64,000 nt of DNA, taken from NCBI RefSeq assembly GCF_028453695.1, contig NC_135774.1:12152001-12216000 (forward strand), in the 5' to 3' direction. The notes beneath the pieces are model-generated. The model worked only from the letters and a program-made list of their open reading frames with translations. It did no database searches and had not been told where the DNA came from. The first letter of the stretch is position 1. Each line of letters begins with the position of its first letter. The DNA is from Augochlora pura (Eukaryota > Arthropoda > Insecta > Hymenoptera > Halictidae). Positions 25,159 through 38,500 of this stretch are shown piece by piece. The position numbers and the translations under genes are program-made.

Positions 25159-26318
25159 AGGATGACACCACCCTCTAAACACGACGACAGGAACAAAGGA
25201 ACAGGTACGCGAACATATCAGACTTTTACCTATATTTGATCCTGTGACTTTGCATTTATTTACAGCTTCCGCGGGTGCGAACGTAGGCGATCTAAGCCGG
25301 GGCTAGACTTGGATATGCTAATCGACGTTACAAAAGGTGCGCTGAACGTACATTACGAGACAGTTAACAATAATGATAATAATATTGTCCATATTTTTCT
25401 AAAATTTTCGATTTTCCTTCAGAGAGAATGCCGCAATTAATTCGCTAAGGATAGTTTGACTATAGCTAGGAAGCCGCGCGTAAGAATGATCGAGGTATGC
25501 AACGTTAATGCGTGTCGACCTATCCTGAACGGGTCAAGCCTGGTAACCCGAGGCTTCTGGATCAGACACAGAGTCGGGGAGCGTAAGCTTCAAATAATAT
25601 GGGCAAGGGAGCAGAGTGAACATCGAACATCGTGCAATCGAAAGACGCTTTAGATTACTTTCGGTACGTATGTCGCGTTCGGTTATATATATAATAGTGC
25701 GGAATAGAGTGCGGGAGCCCGAGAACCCGGGCTGTTGAATCTAGCAGACGAGGGTAACCTACAGAAATCATCATACAAATACTGTACTGGCGCAGATTCG
25801 CGGTTCTCTTGTCAAAACGTTTGCCCATCCACCAGGTAAACGCGGTATCTTCGAAAATCGGCTAAATCGAGTTAAATTGTTGTTCATTCGCAGCTACGCA
25901 TCTCTTTCGCTAAAGCAGCGCCCGCGGAACGATCGGCCACTCTCCATATTCTATTCTTCGAGTATTTCGTTTTTGTTCTTCGGTCTTTCCGACGACAGCG
26001 TACGCGCGCATTTGTACTTTCGCTAGTCCGCTCGTTATCTCAACGACATCGCGCATTTGACTGTTCCCCGAATATTCGGAGATGCGCCGTACATTTGTAC
26101 GAATGACCAAATGGTTTGCACCCTACGCAACCGATTCCAATGGGAATGTTTCATGGAGTAACGTGTGAATGGCTAGTACAATGTGGATGTTGCAAGCGCG
26201 TTACTCGATCGCTCTCGCTTCTGTTTAGAGAATCTTCGGTCCGAGAGGTCCAATCGTTCCGTCTAAGGGTACTACGCGGCGTTTAGTTAAAGAGATCGAA
26301 GCTAACGTGAAACATTAG
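25159..26318. other. region downstream of slowmo; probable 3' UTR plus intergenic DNA
   Basis: The sequence immediately left of the slowmo stop codon (26319) should contain its 3' UTR on the minus strand. I see no convincing AATAAA close by; the nearest minus-strand hexamer I noticed is at 25255-25260. There is a TATA-like stretch near 25685-25697 on the plus strand but no gene follows it. Confidence 0.35.
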
Positions 26319-26555
26319 CTATAATTTCGGTATAGGCTGCGTCGGTGGTGGCACCGTCAGGTTCTGCAGGTCGTCCAAGGACTTCTTGGCGGCGTTCTGC
26401 AAATCGTCCATCCCTCGTTTCGTAATGCTCGTGATGTCGTCGATCTGCCGGCGGGTCTGGTTCAGCAGATCGTCCGTCGACTTCACGGCAGAGGACGCGA
26501 TGTCTTTCACGTCCGACTGGATCTTCTCGATCACCCATTCCATCGCCTGCCGCCC
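26319..26555 (-). CDS. slmo: slowmo exon 5 (C-terminal helix, repeat tail, stop)
   Basis: The acceptor TTTCAG precedes GGG CGG CAG. The exon encodes residues 154-231: GRQAMEWVIEKIQ, the closing helix of the domain, and then a tail with four paired-Asp units at residues 181-182, 192-193, 203-204 and 214-215, an exact 11-residue spacing. It ends in a proline-rich VPPPTQPIPKL and a stop at 26321-26319. An 11-residue period is characteristic of membrane-associating amphipathic helices such as LEA motifs. Confidence 0.92.
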   Translation of the reverse strand, partial: GRQAMEWVIEKIQSDVKDIASSAVKSTDDLLNQTRRQIDDITSITKRGMDDLQNAAKKSLDDLQNLTVPPPTQPIPKL

Positions 26556-29500
26556 CTGAAAGCCAATTGCGCAGAAACACTTTGTTACTCTCGCGAACTT
26601 TACCCGGCACCTGTGGATGCCGCGCGACTTCACGGTAATTCGCTAGCTTTTATGAAACTCCTCGGCTCCGGGAACCAAATCCTCCGTGATCGATCATCCC
26701 GGTCCCTTAACGGCAAGTGTTTCATAAAATATATGTATAAGCGACGGCGACCCGATGAAACTGACGTTCCACGCTTCATGCCTCCATTCACACCTCGGAC
26801 ATTTTTTCGACATCAGAATCGCACGAGTTCCAATCCATTCATTTGTGTTTTCACAATTGAATTGGTTTCGGTTGATCGATTTATTTATTTATTCATCGGT
26901 GAAAAAAATTTGATGCAAAAAGTATGTGTCCCGACAGATTTTATGGAATATTTAAGCTTCAAGTTTCGTGCTGTATTCGAACAAGTAACGCTGCTGTTTA
27001 ATATTTCACGGACAAATAGAATATGTATAGAATATATATTTTATCTTTTCAATCAATGTTGGACAGTGAGAATCGAATGAATCCTACTGCATCGCAGACC
27101 TAGTTATCGAATTAGTGTCTGGAACTGCAACATTTATACCTCCTCAATTACACAACAGTCACACAAATCCTAATCCAGTCAAGCTTTAAAAAACAAATTA
27201 GTCCTGACATTCTAAAGTGAACGCTTCGCCAACAAATTTTAAACAACTTTGCGCATTTTATGCGATAAATTTTATGCAATGGCATCTCCCGCCCAGTTAA
27301 ATATTGCCAGGAAACCAATAGAGCATAAACATAAGGCCAAAACATAAAAGAGCAGAATAATATTAATTCTTAATAGATTACTACTCAGTCAAACCGAACA
27401 AATGACAAAGGGTTAATGATTTCAATACATAATATTAATAAACGTAAATTGTAATAAACTCAGCAGTCTGATAATGATGTCACTGACCTTCTTGGCGTTC
27501 TGCTCGATGGTCATAGTGAGTAGCCTCTCCAGCTGGTCGATCAGTGGCACACCGGAGATGGAGATGACGGCCTGCTGCGTCAACAATGTTTTCCCGGGAT
27601 CCTCTGGGTCCGGTTTATACCGGACTTCCTCTCCAACGGAGACATGCTTGCCCAGGCTCACCTGCAATCATGCAAGATAATGGGAACCCCTGTTAGAAGT
27701 GAATTTGCAACGATTCTCGTCATTGGATGCCGACGGTCTCTTATTTCAGTTACGTGTTCCCCGTATCGACCGTGTTGTGCAACACGCGGGGTTAGCAACC
27801 TTCGGATAGATGGTTAGCTGCCATTATCGAGATAAAACGTTTCCACGAAAGTGACGTAGAGCCTTGAATAATCGATGCAACGAAATAAGCTCGGCGGCGG
27901 GGACTCGCAGTGGTCCTCGTGACAGAACTAAATCGCTGCTTGCCCGACCGCTTCTCTAGCATTGTCGAGCCTCGTTACCTCAGCCATCGATTGAGAAATA
28001 AAAGCAGCCGTTTTGCTACTAGTAAAAAAAAGTTCCGCTTCCGCTTCCGTGAGAACGCGCAGCTATTTTCTCGTCGGAATTCTTGTGTGATCAAAACTTA
28101 TACCCGACGCGAGACAAACGCGCTCTTTTGTTTCATAATATTGAGACTGGACGAGTCGTCTGACTATGGCTGTCTCGATTCCCTGATATCTACTGATATA
28201 GTTTAGGGCGTATACATTTACAATTATAGATCATAGTGGAATTGAGACTCTTGTAGAAGTTAATTCTAAGAAACATAGGTTAGATAGAAATGTCCTTTCT
28301 TTTCCAATTGTTTTAGTAAGATGAGAATAATGTAAAAATTTTCATAAATTCTTTGAGTGCTTTTACAGTTCTTTGACATAGCTACTTCGGTAAAAACTGC
28401 ATCAAATCCACAGTCTAATCATTGTTTTCAAATAATTGAGTCTATAGATACTCAAAAACCACTGAAAAAATCTAATTTTATATGATATGACCGATCACAC
28501 GTTTAGTTTTACAAATCTAATTGTTACAGAAATATTTCAAGTTCCTATCAACGATTTTGTGTAAAATCAGAATAGCTTTGAAAACAGTATTACCACGGTC
28601 GTTCTATTCACCTGGTTCGACTATTATATGACTCGACAGTTCCGTATACGTATTTTACTGTCTACGTTTCTCTCGACAATGTTTTATTTGCCAATAAAAG
28701 CGTCTGGATACTATATTTCAATTCAAAACGGTCGTCTAACTGAGACCGTCTCATCTCCGTAGCATCTATAAACATGCTGTCGCTATATTTGCATTCGACG
28801 TGCTGTAAAAAATTGCAGCTTCCAAAAAACGGAAACATGTACGGACGATAGGCAAACCTAAAGCTTTACGCTCTCGTTTCCGCGTTTCTATGAGCAGCAT
28901 AAAGCCGAACCACGCGTGCCGGAGCAAACAGGGCGATACAATTAAACACAGGGTGTCTCGGTAACGCGAATAAAAAGCGATAATTAAAAACTAAGTAAAT
29001 TAGCTGTTTCGCGAGCGACGCGCGATCCCCGAGTGTGAAGTGACAAAGGAGATAATTAGAGCGACGCGCGGTGCAAAAGAAACGAGCGCGGACAAAGACG
29101 GGGGAAAGAGAGATAGAGAGAGGAAGAGAGAGAGAGAGAGAGAGAGAGAGAAAACGAGCGAGAAAAACTCAAAGGGCGACGAGTGGGTCGCAACAATCGC
29201 GCCGTCTCAAGTTCGGTTCTACCGATGCTGATGAAGCGAGGGGCGGGCTGTATCCGGATAATGACGATGACGCGAGCTCGCCACTCCGAAAATTGCATCA
29301 TTATGAGCTGTGTGCGCGCGCGCGCGTGCGAATCGTCGGTCTTGTCGCGGCGCAGCGTGAAGCGCGCTGTGTCCGCGGAGCTGGAACAATTGAATCGCGG
29401 GGGTGCAATACGTTTCACGGGGGAATTAACGCCCGGGGCGCATTGTGGATCAACCCTGGCCGAGATATAGGGACGCGGCGGTCCTCTCCGCCATATTGGC

Positions 29501-32500
29501 AATCAGTGAAGTCGACTGTGTTACACCGCGACCGACGAAAAGCCCGCCCACCACCGCTCTCTTCCACTTCCCCGCCGCCACCCTCGAATCCCGAAATCTT
29601 GCGAGTTACCCGATGAAATCGTGACCGCTTGAAAAATTAACGCTTCAATTCGGACGGCGCACGATAACCCGGAAAGCGATACCTTATGGCCCGAACTCAA
29701 TTTTTATACTTTTATGCGGTGAAAGTAGCTTTTTTCCAACGCACTCCACGGAGTATATGATTATCATAGATTTTATTCCAAGTGAAAGAAAACTTCGATA
29801 GATTGAGGTTTCAGGTAACGCAGTGAACTTTTAAATGTCTATTTAACACCCTGATGTTCTTCTTTAATCATTCGTTACCGCTAATGTATCTGCTAACGAC
29901 GCGAGAGGTATTGGCTGTTAGGAAGTGGTAATACCGCTTTTACAATAATTTTTTAATCGCGATGTATAATTTCGGACAGCGGAATCGGGCAAACATTCTA
30001 CATCACGTGTTTCGTCAATTACGCAGACCGCGGATTAGGGAAAATGGTTTTAATTCGCTGGATACGATCGCTACGACTCCGTGCAACGCGGCCGAATGCA
30101 GTTCTTTGTTCTGCGGGTATTGACGGCACCGCTGCATCCATCAGGTTACAAGAACTTCTGTTTGTTTCATCCCCGTTTCATTCGTTTGAAAGCGCTTCAA
30201 TGGTATTACGCGTGTTCTCTCTCTCCCCCCCTCTCTCTCTCTCTCTCTTACTCTCTCCCTGTCCCGCTCTCTGCGTATTTTTCCCATCCTTCTTTAATGT
30301 AGTATAGCGCCACCCCGCAGATGACTGTGACTTATTTAAGGGAGCGGGACAGTTTTACGCGAGTCGTCCACGATTTACGCCCATCCCGGTGCGAAGTTAG
30401 AAGTAATTTCGCCGTGAAAACTATGGGGCGGGTAAGCGGCGTTCTTTCCAGTGGAAGTAATTAGCACTTTGCGCGGCGACCGGGGGCCCTTATCATTTAA
30501 GCGTCCCGGGACACTGGATCGGTGGGCACTAGGATGTACAGAAAACAGATGAAAGGGCGAAGGGAGAGAGAGAAAGAGAGAGAGAGAAAGAGAGAGAGAA
30601 GAGGAGGCCGACACCGACTGGACTATAATTGGCAAGACGAAAGGTTCTCATTGTAGCTTCCGTAACGAGTCACGGCGAACGCGATAAGGTCGAGTTTTTC
30701 AATGCAGACGGCTAACGGCAGACGGCTCGCTCGTCGCGATTCCGCAATTACTAGAGTCAAAGCGTGTCCCTAGATTCGCTCTTCAATTTACAAATTGCTC
30801 GGTACGTGACTGCCGAAGAATAATTGGACGAAATCGTCTCGCAAATTCCGATAAACCCAGTCACCGGCTCGTTCGGTATCATGTGTCGTCTCATATTCTA
30901 AGTGAAATTCACGAACGCGATGTCACTTTTGAAACGACGAAACAGGTGTTCCACTTTTATGTTCCCTTATATCGTTTCGATAATTAAGAACGTTGAACTG
31001 AATTTCGATTGGAAAAATGTATCAAATAAAATTACAGTGATATGCAATTTTTTGACAAAATATAAGCTACAAAGTCACAAAACAACAATTTTGTTTTTCA
31101 ATCCACTTTAATTGTACAGCGTTTCTAATAGCATTTAATAAAATTTATATTATTGTACAATAATGCGATTACTATTTAAATTCCTCCCCTATGATTAATA
31201 GTTAAATGAAACGATAATAAAAATAAAACAAATATTTCAGTTATAGTAAGGTACGAATACTTTTGTCGTTTGATATGACTATTTATACTTTACTCCATTT
31301 TATTCAAATTTGGTAAAAATAGACTCGCATCACTTGATTTCGACGAACATTTTTCTAAACAGTAAAGGCAGAGTTATTTATGGGACTCGCTTGTACGTCA
31401 CCATTTGTGGCCAGGACTGTTCCAAAAGCGATTTTCCCTCAGCGAGGAGTAGTCTAGTTTCCGAGAGACTCGGTTCAGCGTCGAGATAAATCCGTATCCC
31501 GCGGAAAACATCCGACGTGGCTCGTCGTACGGAGGAGATCTCGTCGTACGATTGTTTCGGGGCGACGTAATCATCTTTGTCGTCTTGCAACAGGCTCGGA
31601 AGAAACAAGAGCGATGCGTCGGTATCAGCGCGACACGGGTAAAAGGGAACGCGAAAAAGGTAAACGGCCGGCACGCGATTTAATCCTATCAGGAGAACGA
31701 TCGATCCCGTGGCATCCCCGGGTCCTGGCGTCAACGACGAAGTAATTAATTTTCGCTTTCTTCTCGTCTCGTTTTTTTTTTTACGAGGGCCAAACCGACG
31801 AGTACGAAAAGTGTACATCGTCGATCCTGCCGCCAACCCGGGCCCGAGCCTAGCGCATCGGTTAATTGAAATTTTTCTCGTCAGCCGCGCGTCGGAACCG
31901 ATGTTTGCCAATCCCTCGGTCTCCGCAGCAAGCACGGCGTTTGCTTTTCATTTGCCCCGGCATTGCGACGCGGTCACGTTTAGTAGCGCTGTTAGCCGGA
32001 GAGTTGTTAACGACAATCTGAACCGCGCTGTAAAACGTGGAGGACTCGGGTTGATCGCCGGGATTTTATGAAATTGATTTCATGTTTAGGACATCTGAGT
32101 CGCCGGACGATTGGCCGGCTTGCACACGGTCGACATATTTTGCGCGGATTTTTCTGCTTCGTGATAGTTACTGCAATCGACATTTTCACTACATATGTTA
32201 AATGCACTGGAATTAATATCAACGTAGTTAGACCACAAGCGTATACAAGCTTATCAATCTGCTTATTATCACTATTTTACGTCTATAAAAATTCTTTTAC
32301 ACTTTTATTATTTTTAATAAAATAATATTCCTATACTTATTTTGCATCAATATTTGTTTGACTGCGTAACAAATATTCGCCTCTTAATAAAATAAAATGC
32401 GAGGAACCAAATGAATTCGATAGATCGGGATTAACATCTCCCGATAGCAATACCAGTTACACATTTCTCAAACGGGCGTCTGATCGTTCCACTTGGATCA

Positions 32501-35500
32501 CCGGCAGGGGGTGGTGGGGCGGATTTCCCCGAAAAATCGGAATGCAGGGTGGATTACTGCATTACCGCGGAGAATTTGGAGCATCGAAAGAACCCGCCGG
32601 TCTGGCCGAAGGCACTAATGGCATTGTTAGGAAAGGAAGGTAAACTATCGCGCAAACACCGAGCGCGGCGTTCTCCAATCAAGAATTCTCGTGATTCCGT
32701 TTCATCCTTCGGCAATATAACGAGGATGGAGAAGGGCGGACGGGGAGGATGGGCGCAGAGGGCAAGAAGACGGCAGGGGGAGGGGGGGGGGGGGGGGCAG
32801 AGAGAAACGGAAGGGTAGACCGCGCCCCGTGAAGGGTCATTGTGCGAGGCTAAAGAGCCTTCTTCAGTGTGCACTCGCGAGTAATTAGCATCGCCGCATA
32901 ATTGAGAGGACTTTACCGATCTCGGGATCCGGGGGCTATCGGTGGGTGAGGTCGACGGAGGGAGAAGCGGCATTGTTCGGGTGGCGGGTATGCAGTCGAT
33001 TCAGTCGTAGGGATTCGACGCCTGGAGAGGAGGGCGCCGCGGCCGGAAGCCCGAAATCTACCACGACGTAACGTCGGAAGCTGGATCGACCTCGATAGAG
33101 TTCGGTCCTTGGGCTTTCTCTCGCCGAGCCCGGGGTAATCGGCGATTTCAGCGGATTTCGGGGAGATTGGGAATCGTGTGCTGACAAATCCGTATTAGAT
33201 CGTGTAAACGGGGGGAGGGGGGGCGGATGGGGGCCAGGGGGTTGGCGGCGGCCCTGCTCCCCAGTCATCTGCTACCGACTGAATGGATACGCGCGGTTTC
33301 CTTGCGCGTTCGATTCAATTACTTGTTTCCACGTCTGTGTACACTTCTGGGCAAACAGAGAGCCCGCGTAAGCCCCAGTCGATATCCTCGACGGCCATAT
33401 GAAATATAAAGGCGCACGTCCATCTGAGAGTGAAACTTTCGACGGTTACTCTGCGGTCTCGAGTTGCTCTGGGAACGAGGTAGGGCCATTGTCAGGCAGC
33501 TGCTCTCGAACGTGGCGAAAGACTATTTTTAACGCTAGCTTATTTTCTAACGTTGATTTTTTAATCCACGATTATTCAGGTACTAAATAACCCTCGTTAT
33601 ACATCAAAATCTAATGTCTTATTGTTACTTTTATAAGCTAATATAAAACTGCTGTCTTTGGTAAATCTAGTGTTAAAATAGTCAGAAGCCTGTATCATTA
33701 AACATGTCAAATGCGTCAAAGTATAAAGTAAGCTAAAAAATGTTAGTCCATTCTTCTTGCTACAAGTTAAGTCGTAAAGATAGCACAATCTGTCTGTCAA
33801 AATCTTGCAACGTTTGTTGCTATAACGACCTCCTGTTGGACAATTGAACCGTGCAGCAATTTCTACAAACTATACAGCTAATTTTCTCATAATTAACTGC
33901 TACATGTAATTAAAATTATGGCTACGCTTATTGTAGATACAGATGTATCAGCCTGCTAAATTTCGTTGAAATCGGTGGGAACCGTGTCAGATAGACACGC
34001 GCCTTTAGGGAGAACAACGCGTTTGAGAGAGCTCTAGAGAGAACTCTAGAGAGCTCTCTCGGCCAGGATCCGCGGTCCGCCCAAAAACCGGATCTACTTC
34101 CGTGTCGCTGACCCGCGATCATTAATATCCATTCAACGAAACTTCTCTCGGCCAGAGCCGGTTGGATCACGCTCTCGATGGGGCGTCGCGCGCGACAACC
34201 GGGTCGAGGATTCGCGCGGATCAAGAGGTTCAAAAGGCGAAGCTCGCGGACGTCCACGGGAGCCGGACCCTCCGGCCGGTCGGAAGTTACCATTTTTCAT
34301 TAAGCCGACGGACGTCCCGTGACTCCATATTTCAATCGGCTCGAAAATAACTGGCGCTAGCTGACGGGCGACCGCCGCACAGCGTGCAAAAACGACCGAA
34401 AACTGGCCAAACTACGATTCTTCGTGGTAAAGCGTGTTGTTTATCCGAGTCGCGATATCAGTAGATACTAGTTGGAACTACAAGACGAAAATTAGCTAAA
34501 AAATTAGTTTTATTAATTGTCTGGATAATTCCTATCTCCTTTCATCGAACTTCATCGTCGAATTTCAGTATTTTTCTGAGAACAAAATTATGGACTCCAA
34601 ACATATGATTTATAAATAAATGATAAATCCACGTACATAAATAAAATACAGTATCTTTAGAATATTAGTCAGGTAAATAATATAAATGTTAATAAATGGT
34701 GATGCTTCATGTTTTCCACAGTGAGGATAATGTTACTTGCGCCATTATGATTCTGACTCATTCATACATCGATAGAAAATGTACCAAATAACGAAGACAG
34801 AGGTTAAAAAATTAATCCAACATTGTAATTAACAACTTTGCAAACCAGAGGTAAATTCGCAAAGGTGTTTAATGTTCTCCTAAGCACCTTGATATGTGGT
34901 CAGCATTCGTACATTTTCGCAGACGGTGCGACAGCCTGTAGAAAAATGGCCGCGCGGAATACGCGGTGCTGTACACGCGCCGCGGATCTCTCGTTGTGCG
35001 CGTTCAGCCACGCGCAATTTGTTGTTTTTATGATTTACCGGGCCTGCCGTACAATAATTCAGTCGCCGGCACATCCAGTCAGCCGGCCCCGGTGCGCCGC
35101 GCCACCCAAACGCAACCCTCTCGAGTTCTCCATCAGCAAAGTCCACGGGGAGTCCCTGAACACGGCCAGGATACATCACCGATACACGCGTCCGTTATTA
35201 ATTCTCGTCCGATGGCACCCACCGTTCTCCCCTGTCCGCGTCTCCACCCTCTCGGCCGACCCCCTACACCCCCACCTCCCCGTCCCCGACCCAGCCGCCA
35301 ACCATCCTTCTATCTCTCCCGTGTGTCTCGGGTTTTCGCGCCTGCACGCACGGAAATTCGTGCCAGGACGAAGGAGGGATTGTTAGAGGGAATACACGGG
35401 TCGTCGCGGGGCTAAAATATCGTTCCGGTTTGCTTCGTGCGCGGCAACGTATTGCGGCCAGCCCGAACCGGCACCCGTTTCCACCTAGCCACCGGCCTTG

Positions 35501-38500
35501 ATTGATCTATCGGCGTCCAGTTTCAAACGATTTCGGAAAACTGTGCATCAAACGCCGGGGACTTTTCATTTGCAAAGAGACCGCCTGACGTGTTCCCCCT
35601 TACGGCGACGGTTTTCTAGCCAAAAAAAAACCCGGTGTCGAGGTTAATCATTCGCCGCCGTTTCCTACTCAAATTATCGGCTGAACACCGACGCCCGACG
35701 TTGGACTTCAATCAAAAAGACACTCCACGGAATTAAGAATTTAATCGAGAGAATTCGAACCGTCGGGTCAAGAGAACAATTACTCGCGATCTAATAAGGA
35801 ATTAAGCCGAGCATCGGCGTTAGAAGAACGGCAAGAGAATTAATCAGAAAATGAACGTTCGGATAAGAGAGAACAAACACTCGGGGTCCGATGGAAACGA
35901 TACTGCAGAAGCACCGAGGAATTAAGTAGAACACGTTTGGGTAAAAGAACAGGTTTGTTCAGAGTCCAGCAACGAAGAAACCGAAGTTAAAGAGTTAGAA
36001 TTCGCTGGTAGATTGAAACCACTTACCACCCTCGGTGTTCAGACAACGAAGAACTTCGGTTCTGACAATCGTAGGTGTTGCTGTAATTGCGTAAGTGTTC
36101 TCCATGCAGTTGCTTTCAAGAGCCAAGAATAGTAGGACGAAGAAAAAAATCACGATGGTCTGCAGGGAGCTGGGAAATTGAACGTCCTTTTGTTTCCGTC
36201 GGAAATGTTTATTCTACCCGTGTGGGGAACGAGCTCGTTGACTTTCGATCCTATGGGTCCCCGGTCTCCGAGGAAACTATCGAAACAGCAGCGGAGAGAA
36301 TAAAATTAGAAAGGAAATAAAAAAGTTCCGAGGCTGATGAAGTGTGGAACTTTCGGTTTTACCGTGGCAATATGGCCCGATCTGTCCCTTAACCTACTCG
36401 GCGACGTAGTTAATTTCCGAGTCGTAATTGCGTGTACCGTGAATCGGAACTTAACGGCTCGTAATTCCATCAAACTTTTATTGGGCAAGTTCAATACTAA
36501 AGCGAATAATAACCCATAAAGAAACGGAGCACTTGGAAGTAACAAATGTAAAAAACGTCTAGACTTAGATATTTTTCAATGACTTTTGTTCTGTTTGATT
36601 GTTGATCAAAATTTGAACCCTGTAACTTGTCGGTGAGGATAGTTACTTATTGACAGTCAATCCAATATATATGAAACATAAAATTGTTTTAATTTCATTT
36701 CGAAACTATTAATTGAGGACAAATCAGTTTTCACTAAAATTGCAATCTAAACAGAAAATTCTTAAGCACAAAATAGCGTCATTTTTTCACGGCAAGTGTA
36801 CTGGTCAGAGCCGACTAACTGGTCAATTGAAACACCCGATTCGCAGACAGAAGGGTGAACGCATAGCTCACCGCGAGGATAACTAAAATCCCCGCCGCTT
36901 CCTAAAACCATCTATCCTCGAATCCGTAGGCGCGATTTTTTTTCCGGCGACATCAGCGCGGCATAAATCCTAATGGACCGACCGGTGTATCGATCGCGGA
37001 ACACTCGACTACAAATCATCGAATTGAGGGGGGTGGCAGGCGCGGGTTACAGCAAGTTTTAAATAATAACGCGATTAACTTAACGCGATCGGGCGTCACG
37101 TGTGTGGCAACGTTGCAATATGTCCGTTTGATAATCCGATAATATCCATCCCCCGGCATGGACGTATCGCCGCGCAGGGAGAACGTTTCATCGTTTTTCT
37201 GGCAGCACGTGTATCCGCTGAAACTCGATTCCCCGCGAGCTGGCGCCGGCATTGTTTTAGATTAACCGATCACGATTCTCCAACGTGATTTTCGCAAAAG
37301 TCCTGGGCAACGATGCCAAACTCCAGACGGCTTATTTTTTAGGAACATCTGTTCCGCTCTCGGTATTCCAATACTTTAAATGAGTACTGGATTTATATAG
37401 TCTTTCGAGACACGGTTCGCTAATTTTTATCGCGCAATTATTTGTTAGCATTAAATCTGAGGTTTATTAAAGATCAGATCCTTTAAACGATAAGGGTAGT
37501 TTACCACGTGATAAGAGTGAATGAAAGCAAGAACGACAATAAGCATCTAGAGGTTGTTCTTCTAAATATAAAAGAACACGTATCTCTTATTTTTTGGACT
37601 TCTATCAAACATATCCGAGTCGAAGCAACGTGAAAGCATTTCCGTGCGAGACAAAGGGAAGGATTTTTACAAAGCTTCGAGTGGCTAATGGACAGGTAGG
37701 TCCGGCCGGCAGGACTGCAACCCCATTACGTTCAACTTGCAGCCGATGCATACACGCCGGATGCGTTTAGGTTCAACGATACGATACCGCATTACGTTCC
37801 AACAGCGGCACGATACGTATGCATCCCGCGTAACGTATGCAACACGGCCTGGTATACGAGGGTTGTTCCGGGGTAGTCGGGGGGGAGGTAAATTGCTAAA
37901 AGATATCTCCCTCTTGGGATTCAACGGGGATGGGTTATAACCTGGTCCCGACTCCGTCGGGCTTATGCAGAATACATTGGCCACGGGCACGGTTCTCTGC
38001 TACGTTGTTCCCCTGTATTCGTTTGTCCGCGTGCGTGGCCTCGCGCGGCGTGCGTACATACATTCGAAATGGAGGCGTAGGAGAGGCGGCAGAGGAACGC
38101 GCCGCATCGGCATCCTCTCCGCGCGCGCGCCCCTCCAGCGTCCTCGCCAAACAGACAGCTATAGGCAGGAGAAAGCGTCTAGGTCCCACCGGGAATTGTT
38201 CAATTTTAGTTGAAGCTCATCTCCAGCCCACGGCGTGCTGGAAACGCGGAAACGCGTCCCCGTAGATTACGCAACCGTGGCGCGATCAGCGGGGAAATAT
38301 CGCGCGGCGTTTCCCGCCGCCGTCTGACCTTAATTGGAAAGACGACAACAGGAAAGAGGCCGTCGAGGATGTTCAGCGACGACGGCGGCTTCCGTCACCG
38401 ACCAACGATGAACGAGCTGCCGGTCTAATAAGAATCCCTCTGCCGGTCTGCTCTTTCCTACCCCCGATTTTTATTTTCTCTAACCGATCTATCAATTAGG

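Noticed and set aside
27406..27416. CAAAGGGTTAA as a piggyBac-like right end
   Set aside because: No matching TTAACCCTTTG end was found on its left in the intron; may be a lone remnant or chance.
31378..31935. 185-codon minus-strand open frame in slowmo intron 3
   Set aside because: No domain and no splice partners found; treated as chance.
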